The notes under the pieces were generated by a model. The model had not been told where the DNA came from. It saw only the letters and a list, made by a program, of their open reading frames with translations, and searched no databases. From Bacteroidota bacterium (lineage in GTDB: Bacteria; Bacteroidota; Bacteroidia; Chitinophagales; Chitinophagaceae): a DNA stretch of 43,195 nucleotides. The number at the start of each line of letters is the position of its first letter. Within the stretch, counting starts at the first letter, position 1. Below, piece after piece: positions 17,596-25,735 of this stretch. Made by a program: the position numbers and the translations under genes. The stretch is from contig JAFDYE010000923.1 of the NCBI GenBank assembly GCA_018267585.1, positions 1-43,195 of the forward strand, written 5' to 3'.

Positions 17596-19089
17596 ATGAG
17601 TCCCTCCGCGCTGGTCAAGCTGGTCCGCTCGCTCTCGAGCTCCGAAAAGAGATATTTCAAGCTGCAATCCAAAAGGCAGGGTGGCGGCAAAGAATACCTG
17701 ACCCTATTCGATCTGATCGACTCCGGCAAAAGTCCCGACATCCGGCAGCTGAAACAGGAGTTTAAAAAAAAGTCCCCCGCCGGCAGTTGGGAGAATACCT
17801 GCATCTATCTTGGAAGTGCTCTGGTCGACTGTCTCGTACGCGCAAAAAAAGAAAAGGACGTATTCTTCAACCTGCTGCATCAGCTGCAGGAGATACGTGT
17901 CCTGAAAGAACGTTCGCTGGAAGAGGAGGCCTTCCGGCAGGCCAGAAAGGTGGGCCGTACTGCAGCGCAGCACCAGTTATACTGGATAGAGTACTATTGC
18001 TACCGGGACGAGCTGCAGTACTATTCGGACAACAGTTTTTCGGGCATCACCGACCAGGGTCTGGTCACGCTCCAGATGAAAGGCAAAGACATTCTGAAAA
18101 GTCTCAGCCATATCCACGACCACTATTCGCTGTACGAGCTGCTCCATTACCGTCTCATCCACAGCGGCAAGATCGCTTCGGAAGAAGGCCGGAAGAAGCT
18201 GAATGACCTTATGCTCAGTGAGATGGTGCTTGTCGCCAACAGATCGAAAAGCTTTATCTCGCAAAAGTTGCACCTGCTGTTCCAGTCCTTCTTTTTTACC
18301 GTCGTCGGCGACTATCATTCCGCGCTGAAGTCCTTCTACCACCTCAATGCGCTGCTCGAAAAGAATCAGGCCTTCCTCGACAATCCTCCGCTCGACTATC
18401 TCTCCGCGCTAACCGGTATCATTGAAAGCCTGTTCATGCTGGAGAATACTACCGACGCCACATACTACATCGACAAGATCCGCAACCTCGACCAGCCGGT
18501 CTATCCGGAATATTTTCGTTATATCGTCCGCAAAACCGTAGTTACCCGGCAGATTCAGATACTGTTGCGTGCCGGACGGCCGGACGAAGCAAGGCGTCTT
18601 GTCGACTCCATTCCTTCCGCCGTCTTCGACAGCTATCCGCTCGTGGATGAAGAAAAACAGTGTGAGCTCTATTTCTTCTGCAGCCTTACCTTTTTCCAGC
18701 TGCGCGACTGGCGAAAGGCGCACCTCTATCTCCGCGAGATCATGAACACCCTGCGTCTGCCGGCCCAGCTCCTGATCAGCCGGGCGATCCGGCTGCTCAA
18801 CATCGTCATCTACTATGAAAAGCGCGATCTCGATCACCTCGAGTACGAGATACGGTCGTACAAGCGCTACTTCAGCCAGTCGAGGCTGATGAACATCGAA
18901 AAGCTTCTCTTCCGTATCGTCGAAGCCAGTCCCTCCGGCCGCCGTCTCCTTTCCCTTCCGGCCGGTCAGCGCAGGATGCAGTCCGATCTGGCAGCCATTG
19001 CCGCCGACAAATACCAGCAGCAGCTGCTGCGCTACTTCGACCTCATTGCCTGGGCGAGGGGAAATGTGCAAGCAGTTGCGGCACGGTAA
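17596..19089 (+). CDS. Uncharacterised all-helical (TPR-like) protein
   Basis: 497 residues, with no signal peptide or membrane segment, so probably cytoplasmic. The composition is helical and rich in charged and aromatic residues. Repeated two-helix patterns (for example RLLNIVIYYEKRDLDHLEYEI, one residue longer than a single helix, and ELYFFCSLTFFQLRDWRKAHLYL) suggest TPR-like repeats over about 100-480. The start MSPSALVKLVRSLSSSEKRYF has a basic helix and looks like the conserved head of a family I associate with Chitinophagaceae but cannot name. No catalytic motif was found. It is divergent from rbsK across a 180-bp spacer, and its last 47 bp overlap the 3' end of the convergent GH9 gene. 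A regulatory link to the PUL is possible but unsupported. Confidence 0.75.
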   Translation: MSPSALVKLVRSLSSSEKRYFKLQSKRQGGGKEYLTLFDLIDSGKSPDIRQLKQEFKKKSPAGSWENTCIYLGSALVDCLVRAKKEKDVFFNLLHQLQEIRVLKERSLEEEAFRQARKVGRTAAQHQLYWIEYYCYRDELQYYSDNSFSGITDQGLVTLQMKGKDILKSLSHIHDHYSLYELLHYRLIHSGKIASEEGRKKLNDLMLSEMVLVANRSKSFISQKLHLLFQSFFFTVVGDYHSALKSFYHLNALLEKNQAFLDNPPLDYLSALTGIIESLFMLENTTDATYYIDKIRNLDQPVYPEYFRYIVRKTVVTRQIQILLRAGRPDEARRLVDSIPSAVFDSYPLVDEEKQCELYFFCSLTFFQLRDWRKAHLYLREIMNTLRLPAQLLISRAIRLLNIVIYYEKRDLDHLEYEIRSYKRYFSQSRLMNIEKLLFRIVEASPSGRRLLSLPAGQRRMQSDLAAIAADKYQQQLLRYFDLIAWARGNVQAVAAR

Positions 19090-21520
19090 CGCACCGGTAG
19101 CCTTTGTTGTTAAGCCAGTCGAGGAGCTCGTCCAGGCGGTTGTAGAGTTTGTCTTTCCTTCTGGGATCGGTCCCTGCATGAATGAGTATGATGGCGCCGT
19201 TGAGGCCACCGGCCCGGGAGGATTCGTAGCTACGCAAGGACCGAAGGATGTCTTCGCTGTCCATGTATCCCTTTTCCATTTCGGGGTAGGTATAGTCGGC
19301 GTTGGTGCGGATACCGGGGGTAAAGTTGATCAGCTGCCAGCCGATGGTGCGGGCCCAGGCGGCGACGGTGTCGTTGAACCACTCATAAGGGGGGATGAAA
19401 TAGTGTGGGTATTTTGTGTCGATGCCGAGGGCGTGGATCGATGCGAGGTTGGTTGTCAGGTCTGTCCGGAAGCTGTCTTCGGTGATCAGGGTACTGTCCC
19501 TTTTATTCCAGTCGGCATAGAGCAGGTGTTTATCGGAATGCGGGCCGAGGTAGTTGTGGTTGTTGCACAGCTGGCGGATGATTGTCTGATTGGCGGGGTT
19601 ACGATACATGCGGCCGGTGAAGAAGAAGGAGCCGGTGGTGTTATGTTTTTTTAGGGTTGCGGCGATCGTGGGGAGGCCGTCAACGAATTCGTCGGCGGTG
19701 AAGACGAGGGCCACGGTCTTGCGGGTGGAGTCGCCTCTGACGATCGCGCCGTGCGAAAAGCTTTGGTGACCGTCGGCCCGGGCCTGCCTGGCGGCGAGGA
19801 GGTATACCAGCGACGCGGTGCCATCCATTGTGGGTTCGTTGGTGCTATAGTCGCCGTAGTCGTCGTGATAGACGGCGAGACCGCTTTGGAATTCTTTGTA
19901 GGGGTCGTCGTGGGTCAGGCGAATGCCGATGAGGTGGTCGTAGATGCTCGTATAGACCGGTCCGTCGACCAGTCCGCCGTCGATGGGATAGTGTTTCAGG
20001 TGGGTGAATGCCGAGTGGGGGTCGGTTGGGGTGTCGCCATCTGCGGGCAGGCCGTAGACCATGCTGGTGCCCCAGGGGTTGCAGCCGAAGAGCCAGTCGA
20101 AGCAGGCCTGTTCGAGCGGCTGGTAGGTTTTGTCGCCGGTGAGCTGACGGTACCAATAGCACTGGATCGCAAAGCTGACGGTGAGGTTGTTGCTGCACCA
20201 GATGAAGGGGATATGGCGGTAGAAGGCGTTGGTTTTTGCTTTTTGCCAGACGAGGTCGATGCCTTTCCGGTACCAGGAGAGGAGGGAGTCGCGGCGGTGG
20301 CCGGTGAGGAGTTTGGCCAGCTCGTAGTGGCCCAAATTGATAAAGGGATACCACTGGTAGTGTCTGGCCGTGTCTGCGCCGAGCCAGGGTGTGATCTTTT
20401 CCTGTTGGGCGTACTGCCAGGCCCTGTCGGGCTGGGCGAGGGCGGCGGAGGCGAGTTCCATGTCATCGGTCCAGTTGTCTTCGGCGTAGATATAAGGGGA
20501 GAGGACGGAGGCGGTCTGGCAGACGCCGGGTTTGTCGAGGCCGAGCCGGAGGGCGGTGGCGGCTTTTTCGTTGAGTTTTTGTGCGTATTGGCTGTCGATG
20601 GGGGTGAATTCGCGGCTGCCGAGGGCGAAGGCTGCGGCGAATTTGCCGGCCGTGGAGGCGACGCCGGTGGTGGCGTTCATGAATTTGCCCCGCACCTGCG
20701 GGAGGCCTGTGCAGAAATAGACGGGTCGTTCGAGGCCCCGTCCGTAGAAGTTGGTGTCTTCTTTTGGAATGCGCATTCCGCGATGATCGCGGTCGTCGCC
20801 GAGTTGGTTGAAGAGCCAGTCGGGTCGGGGGTGCATTTTCAGTAGCCAGTCCATGCCCCATCTGGCTTCGTCGAGGACATCGGGGATGTGGTTGGCGCCG
20901 TCGAGGCCGTTGGATCGATGTGCGTCGCCGAAGACTCCGGGGAAGTCGCGCCAGGCGGCGAGCAGGTGGTAGACGGCATTGGCGGTGGTGGTGGAATACT
21001 GGAGATAGTCGCTGGCGTCGTGCCATCCTCCGACGACGTCGATATGGGTGCTGTCGGGGACGGGTGCGTAGAGCGTATATCCGTCGTGGGTATGGCAGGA
21101 ATCTTTGAGGAAGGGGTTGAAGCCGCTGCGTTGCTGGCGGAGATAGCGAAGGCAGAAGTCGGCGGCGCCGTCATAGACCTGGCGACCGATGGAGAAGACG
21201 GGAGAGGTGGTGGTTTGTACCTTTATGTAATAGCGGCCGGGTCTTTTGAATGCCGAGAAATCCAGCCGGCGGGTATCGGTAAATGGGCCATAGGGACCGA
21301 AGGATGGGCTGGTTGGGCCGGTGAAGACTTTTTTTTGGGTGGCGGCGTCGATGAGGTCGAAGGTTGTCGTGGTCAGTGTGGCGCCGGCTGCGAGGACGGC
21401 GGTTTTGAGGTCGTCGGGGGCATAGCCGAGCTGGTTGATGCGGATGCAGGGGCCGGGGTGCTGGGCGTAGGAGTAGTCGAGGAGTATGCAGAGCAGGATG
21501 GCGAGTATCGGTCTTCTCAT
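19043..21520 (-). CDS. Exported GH9 glycosidase fused to a CE4/NodB-type deacetylase domain
   Basis: 825 residues. Signal peptide (to about YSYA, residue 19); Ig-like CelD_N domain (about 20-110, starting IRINQLGYAPDD); GH9 alpha/alpha-barrel (about 115-585). GH9 acidic residues are present: D168 and D171 in GGWHDASDY, and E562 in DYSTNEPTMDG as the acid. Residues about 600-820 form a polysaccharide-deacetylase domain. Its motif 1 reads TADE (T608-E611) instead of TFDD; motif 2 is HSDKH (H661, H665); a PPYEW motif follows. An Asp-to-Glu metal ligand change could be tolerated, but activity is uncertain. GH9 enzymes cut beta-1,4-glucans or exo-cleave glucosamine-type chains; coupling to CE4 suggests an acetylated or GlcNAc-containing substrate (inference). 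It stands alone, converging on the gene at 17596. Confidence 0.87.
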   Translation of the reverse strand: MRRPILAILLCILLDYSYAQHPGPCIRINQLGYAPDDLKTAVLAAGATLTTTTFDLIDAATQKKVFTGPTSPSFGPYGPFTDTRRLDFSAFKRPGRYYIKVQTTTSPVFSIGRQVYDGAADFCLRYLRQQRSGFNPFLKDSCHTHDGYTLYAPVPDSTHIDVVGGWHDASDYLQYSTTTANAVYHLLAAWRDFPGVFGDAHRSNGLDGANHIPDVLDEARWGMDWLLKMHPRPDWLFNQLGDDRDHRGMRIPKEDTNFYGRGLERPVYFCTGLPQVRGKFMNATTGVASTAGKFAAAFALGSREFTPIDSQYAQKLNEKAATALRLGLDKPGVCQTASVLSPYIYAEDNWTDDMELASAALAQPDRAWQYAQQEKITPWLGADTARHYQWYPFINLGHYELAKLLTGHRRDSLLSWYRKGIDLVWQKAKTNAFYRHIPFIWCSNNLTVSFAIQCYWYRQLTGDKTYQPLEQACFDWLFGCNPWGTSMVYGLPADGDTPTDPHSAFTHLKHYPIDGGLVDGPVYTSIYDHLIGIRLTHDDPYKEFQSGLAVYHDDYGDYSTNEPTMDGTASLVYLLAARQARADGHQSFSHGAIVRGDSTRKTVALVFTADEFVDGLPTIAATLKKHNTTGSFFFTGRMYRNPANQTIIRQLCNNHNYLGPHSDKHLLYADWNKRDSTLITEDSFRTDLTTNLASIHALGIDTKYPHYFIPPYEWFNDTVAAWARTIGWQLINFTPGIRTNADYTYPEMEKGYMDSEDILRSLRSYESSRAGGLNGAIILIHAGTDPRRKDKLYNRLDELLDWLNNKGYRCVTVPQLLAHFPSPRQ

Positions 21521-21691
21521 GGTCGGAAATTAAGGCAATTGTATCATAACCGTACACCCCTTGTAACGGAAACGATCCGTTCGCGGATGTTTTTCTCTGC
21601 CAGGCCTTGTAAATCAGGCGATTTGCTTCCGGCATGTTGTTCGCGATCTATCTCCGGGATCTGCAACCGGTAACCTTTCAATCGATCTGCT

Positions 21692-24076
21692 ATGTTGAAA
21701 AATTACTTCCTCATCGCCTGGAGGAATCTTCTGAAGAACAAACTCTATTCCCTGGTCAATATCACCGGGCTGGCAACCGGAATGGCCGTCGCTATGATCA
21801 TCGGTCTGTGGATCTATGACGAGGTCAGCGCGAACAGGCATTTTAAGAATTACGGCGAGCTGTACCAGGTGATGATGCACCAGACCTTCGACAATTTCCG
21901 GGGTACGCAGTCGGCGGTACCGTACTCGCTGGGGGAGGAACTGAAAAGTAAATTTCCCGATCTTAAGGCGGTGGCCATGAGCGACTGGGGGCAGCCGCGC
22001 TCGCTCGTCTACGGGGAAAAGAAGATAAGCAGGTTCGGGCATTTTATAGGCGAAGAGGCAGTGAGCATGTTCTCGATGAAGATATTGGAGGGCGATAAAA
22101 ATCCGTTGCACGACCCTTATTCCATCGTACTCACCGATGAGACGGCCCGTATCCTTTTTGGGAATGAGAATCCTATCGGAAAGGTCGTCAAACTGGACAA
22201 CGCGACAAACCTGAAGGTTACGGCCGTCGTTGAGAAACAACCAAAGAACAGCTCTCTCAGCTATGACTACCTGATCCCTTTCAACCTGCAGGAACTGATC
22301 TATACCTGGATCAAGCAATTTCATAAGAACAACTGGGGTAATAATTCCTGGCAGGCCTATGTCCAGCTCAATCCCAATGTAAGCGCCAAAGAAGTGAATG
22401 AGAAGATCAGGAATGTGGTGCTCGCGCATTTCAGCGATGAGAATACATTAAAGCATGTCAAGCCGGAAGTATTTGTTCATCCGATGTCGAAATGGAGGCT
22501 GTACAGCGATTTTGACAACGGTGTCAACACAGGTGGCTTTATCCGGTATGTACGGATGTTTGGGATACTGGGCTTTATTGTGCTGTTGATCGCCTGTATC
22601 AACTTCATGAATCTGAGCACGGCGCGTTCTGAGAAGCGGGCCAAGGAGGTGGGTGTCCGAAAGGCAATAGGCGCGGGAAGGCGAAGGTTGGTGGGTCAGT
22701 TCCTTGGCGAATCGCTGTTGATATCCGGAATTGCTTTTTTCGTTGCGCTGGCTATCGTGCTTGTCTCGCTGCGCTTTTTCAATAAGCTTACGGACAAGGA
22801 TATGAGCTTGCAGGTCAGCAGCCCCCTCTTCTGGTTGGTGATGGTGGGCTTTACCGTTGTGACCGGTCTGCTGGCCGGCAGTTATCCCGCCTTTTATCTG
22901 TCGTCTTTTAACCCTGTGCGTGTCCGGAAAGGGAATCTGCGGGCGGGAAGGAGCAGTTCGCTGCCGCGTAAGATACTGGTGGTCCTGCAATTTGCCAGCT
23001 CGGTCGTGCTGATGATCGGAACGATCGTGGTCAACAAACAGATACAATTCGGGAAGGATCAGCCTATCGGGTTCAATAATAAGGGTTTGATCTCTATCAA
23101 CTGGTCGGACGATATCGCCAAGAATTTTGATGTGATAAGAAATGAACTGCTTAGTACGGGAACTGTCGCTTCCGTGACCCAGAGTAATTCGCCGCCCTCC
23201 GAAATATACAGCAATAACAATGGCTGGGAATGGAAGGGTAGTACGCCGGTCGAAAAGACCACCATCTTCTCGACGATCGCCACGGCCTACGATTATACAA
23301 AAACGATGGGTATCAAACTGATCGCCGGACGGGATTTTTCGAGGGATTTTGCCGACAGCAACGGGGTCATCCTGAACCAGGCAGCGGTCAAACGGATGCG
23401 GCTGAAGAACCCGGTTGGGGAGATGTTGAAATGGAATGACAAGCCGATGGTGGTCCTTGGGGTGATACCTGATATACAGATGGAATCGCCGTATCGTCCG
23501 GTCTCGCCGTTGACCATTATATTTAACAAGGGCTGGGCTGGCTATGTCGATATCCGTATCAACCCGAACACGCCGATATCGAAGGCCATTGCCGCGATCA
23601 AGCCGGTCTTTGACCGATATAATCCGGCGTATCCATTCGAATATAAGTTTGCCGATGAGGAGTATGCCAAGAAATTCAACTATGAAGAGCTGGTGGGCAA
23701 CCTTGCGGCGATCGTCGCGCTGCTGGCGATCTTTATATCCTGTCTCGGTCTGTTCGGTCTGGCGTCCTTTACCGCGGAGCAGCGCGTCAAAGAGTTAGGC
23801 GTCAGGAAAGTGCTTGGGGCCAGTGTGTTCAATTTGTGGCGGTTGCAATCGAAGGAGTTTGTCTTCCTCGTGCTGATCTCCTGCGCTATCGCCAGCCCGG
23901 TCGCCTGGTATGGCATGAATGAATGGCTTAAGGACTATAAGCTCAAGACAAATATAGGGATGGAGATCTTTATTGTCGTAGGCCTGGTTTCGATGGCGAT
24001 CACGCTGGTGACGGTGAGTTGGCAGGCCATGAAGGCGGCGATGACGAATCCGATCAAAAGCCTTAGAACGGAATAG
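21692..24076 (+). CDS. MacB/FtsX-type ABC transporter permease
   Basis: 794 residues. MLKNYFLIAWRNLLKNK leads into a first membrane helix (about 21-42). A periplasmic MacB_PCD-like domain (about 45-250) and an FtsX core with three helices (about 285-410) follow. A second periplasmic domain (about 430-650) and a second FtsX core (about 670-790) complete it. The duplicated motif VGVRKAIGA / LGVRKVLGA after each first core helix is a hallmark of this family. These single-chain permeases act as mechanotransmission or efflux proteins with a separate ATPase, but none is encoded beside it. The family is much expanded in Chitinophagaceae and individual roles are unknown. The DUF1343 gene begins 65 bp downstream and may be cotranscribed. 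Confidence 0.9.
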   Translation: MLKNYFLIAWRNLLKNKLYSLVNITGLATGMAVAMIIGLWIYDEVSANRHFKNYGELYQVMMHQTFDNFRGTQSAVPYSLGEELKSKFPDLKAVAMSDWGQPRSLVYGEKKISRFGHFIGEEAVSMFSMKILEGDKNPLHDPYSIVLTDETARILFGNENPIGKVVKLDNATNLKVTAVVEKQPKNSSLSYDYLIPFNLQELIYTWIKQFHKNNWGNNSWQAYVQLNPNVSAKEVNEKIRNVVLAHFSDENTLKHVKPEVFVHPMSKWRLYSDFDNGVNTGGFIRYVRMFGILGFIVLLIACINFMNLSTARSEKRAKEVGVRKAIGAGRRRLVGQFLGESLLISGIAFFVALAIVLVSLRFFNKLTDKDMSLQVSSPLFWLVMVGFTVVTGLLAGSYPAFYLSSFNPVRVRKGNLRAGRSSSLPRKILVVLQFASSVVLMIGTIVVNKQIQFGKDQPIGFNNKGLISINWSDDIAKNFDVIRNELLSTGTVASVTQSNSPPSEIYSNNNGWEWKGSTPVEKTTIFSTIATAYDYTKTMGIKLIAGRDFSRDFADSNGVILNQAAVKRMRLKNPVGEMLKWNDKPMVVLGVIPDIQMESPYRPVSPLTIIFNKGWAGYVDIRINPNTPISKAIAAIKPVFDRYNPAYPFEYKFADEEYAKKFNYEELVGNLAAIVALLAIFISCLGLFGLASFTAEQRVKELGVRKVLGASVFNLWRLQSKEFVFLVLISCAIASPVAWYGMNEWLKDYKLKTNIGMEIFIVVGLVSMAITLVTVSWQAMKAAMTNPIKSLRTE

Positions 24077-24141
24077 GGGGTATGGGCGAACGCGGTCGAT
24101 TTCGTATCTTTCATCCCTTATTCAATTCTTATTTGATCAAT

Positions 24142-25545
24142 ATGCGTATTAACCGATCTGTTACTCTTGTCGCCGCTCTGTTATTTGTTATTTCGACCTA
24201 TGCGTCGGGAGGCGGGGACGTCCTGAACGGAAGGGAGTTGGAAAGGGGGATCGCTGAAGGAGGAGGGCCGTCGGAACGGGGGATCGGCGTGGGAGAAGGG
24301 GGTGTCGCCGTGGGAGGAAAGGCGTTGGAACGGCGGATCGCTGAAGGAGGAGGGGAATTGGAACGGGGGATCGGCGTGGGAGAAAGGGCGCCGGAAAGGG
24401 GGGCGCTGCGAGGCGGGCCCAAGCCGATCGTGACGGGCGCGGACCAGACGGCGTTGTATCTTCCGTTGCTAAAGGGTAAGCGCGTTGGTATTCTTGGCAA
24501 TCCGACGACCATTATCGGCAAGCGCTCGCTTGTCGACAGCCTGCACGACCTTAAGATTGACATCAGGGAGATCTTTGGGCCCGAACACGGTTTCCGCGGG
24601 AAAGCCAGCAATGGCGCCAAGGTCGCCGATGAGGTCGACTCTGCCACCGGCATCCCGATCATCTCGCTATATGGGACCAAACGCAAGCCGTCAAAAGAGG
24701 ATATGGACGCCATCGATATTATGATCTTTGATCTTCAGGACGTCGGATGCCGATTTTATACCAACATCAATGTGCTGCGGAATATCATGGAGGCCTGTGC
24801 CGAGTCGGGGAAGGAGTTGTTGATCCTGGACCGTCCGGACCCCAATGGGTATGTCGACGGGCCGATACTGGATATGTCGCTGAGATCGGGCGTCGGGCAA
24901 TTCCCTGTACCGATCGTTTATGGCATGACTATCGGCGAATTCGCGAAAATGATCAATGGGGAAGGCTGGCTGGCCAATAAGGAGCAATGCCGGCTGAAGA
25001 TCATCCCTGTTAAGAACTACACGCATGACCGGTATTATCAGTTGCCGGTGAGTCCGTCTCCGAATCTCAATACCCAGCAGTCGGTCCTGCTTTATCCCTC
25101 GCTCTGTCTTTTCGAGGGGACGGTCATCAGCCAGGGGCGGGGGACGCATATGCCGTTCACGGTCCTGGGGAATCCGGAGCTGAAGCAATCGTATTCCTTT
25201 TCGTTTACGCCGGTGAGTATCCCCGGGATGTCCGAGACCCCGCTCCACCAGGATCAGGTCTGTTATGGTCTCGATCTGCGTACGGTCGATGCCGACAGCC
25301 TCCGGAGGACCGGGAAGATCAATATCAGCTGGATGATGGAGTTCTACAAGGCCTACCCTTACAAAGAGAAATTCTTTGATTATCACCAAAGCAAGCAGAT
25401 GGGGGATATCAACAAGCTCGCAGGGACGACCGCCTTTAAGGAACAGATCGCGGCCGGTATGAGCGAGGAGGCTATTCGCAAGAGCTGGGAGCCGGGGTTG
25501 AGCAATTATAAACAGCTGCGGAAGAAATATCTTTTATATCCCTGA
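24142..25545 (+). CDS. DUF1343 / NamZ-type exo-beta-N-acetylmuramidase (GH171), exported
   Basis: 467 residues from the ATG at 24142, which starts a signal peptide (MRINRSVTLVAALLFVISTYA). A frame opening 20 codons earlier lacks a secretion signal at its start. After the signal comes about 70 residues of Gly/Glu/Arg-rich repeat, then the DUF1343 domain (about 95-465): GKRVGILGNPT, EIFGPEHGFRG, IDIMIFDLQDVG and LDRPDPNG. Family knowledge: NamZ (B. subtilis YbbC, Tannerella forsythia) removes MurNAc from the non-reducing end of peptidoglycan fragments. The domain looks complete. It is one of several possible cell-wall-related genes in this stretch. Whether this member acts on MurNAc or another sugar cannot be read from sequence alone. 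Confidence 0.88.
   Translation: MRINRSVTLVAALLFVISTYASGGGDVLNGRELERGIAEGGGPSERGIGVGEGGVAVGGKALERRIAEGGGELERGIGVGERAPERGALRGGPKPIVTGADQTALYLPLLKGKRVGILGNPTTIIGKRSLVDSLHDLKIDIREIFGPEHGFRGKASNGAKVADEVDSATGIPIISLYGTKRKPSKEDMDAIDIMIFDLQDVGCRFYTNINVLRNIMEACAESGKELLILDRPDPNGYVDGPILDMSLRSGVGQFPVPIVYGMTIGEFAKMINGEGWLANKEQCRLKIIPVKNYTHDRYYQLPVSPSPNLNTQQSVLLYPSLCLFEGTVISQGRGTHMPFTVLGNPELKQSYSFSFTPVSIPGMSETPLHQDQVCYGLDLRTVDADSLRRTGKINISWMMEFYKAYPYKEKFFDYHQSKQMGDINKLAGTTAFKEQIAAGMSEEAIRKSWEPGLSNYKQLRKKYLLYP
24234..24420 (+). repeat. In-frame compound tandem repeat with 87-bp higher-order period
   Basis: Two subunits alternate, one encoding ERGIAEGGG and one ERGIGVGE. The block tcgctgaagg at 24251 recurs at 24338, and atcggcgt at 24283 recurs at 24370; both distances are 87 bp (29 codons). 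The array occupies the stretch between the signal peptide and the folded DUF1343 domain. Confidence 0.88.
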
Positions 25546-25685
25546 GACCTGCCGATGGGGAAAAAAAATTTACAAACCGGGTAGTTCGATTTACCCATTC
25601 GGGAGACAGTAGAAAATTTTATAGTCAATCCAAATTAACAAACTGTCATTTGAAGGATAAGTAAATATTAATTCGAGGCGCGGGC

Positions 25686-25729
25686 AGTTAATGGACTGTT
25701 AAATGAACGCAAATTTGCGTCCATTAACT
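25686..25729. promoter_or_regulatory. Nested palindrome / hairpin in leader of YdcF-like gene
   Basis: Arms agttaatggac (25686-25696) and gtccattaact (25719-25729) are perfect 11-bp inverted repeats. Between and overlapping them is acgcaaatttgcgt (25707-25720), a perfect 14-bp palindrome. The structure ends six bases before the chosen ATG at 25736, so it would act as an operator or an RNA hairpin next to the start. The two palindromes overlap at positions 25719-25720 and would partly compete in RNA. Confidence 0.7.
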
Positions 25730-25735
25730 ATACAC

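Noticed and set aside
19751-20845. 364-codon plus-strand frame opposite the GH9 gene
   Set aside because: Gly/Val-rich antisense translation with no recognisable domain; the GH9 catalytic motifs are on the other strand.
21536-21543. TACAATTG on the minus strand as a promoter of the GH9-CE4 gene
   Set aside because: It matches the -7 consensus at all but one fixed base, but no acceptable -33 element is found at the right distance and it is only 15 bp from the ATG.
24105-24112. TATCTTTC as a promoter of the NamZ-type gene
   Set aside because: No -33 partner; it is equally likely that the gene is read from the upstream permease transcript.
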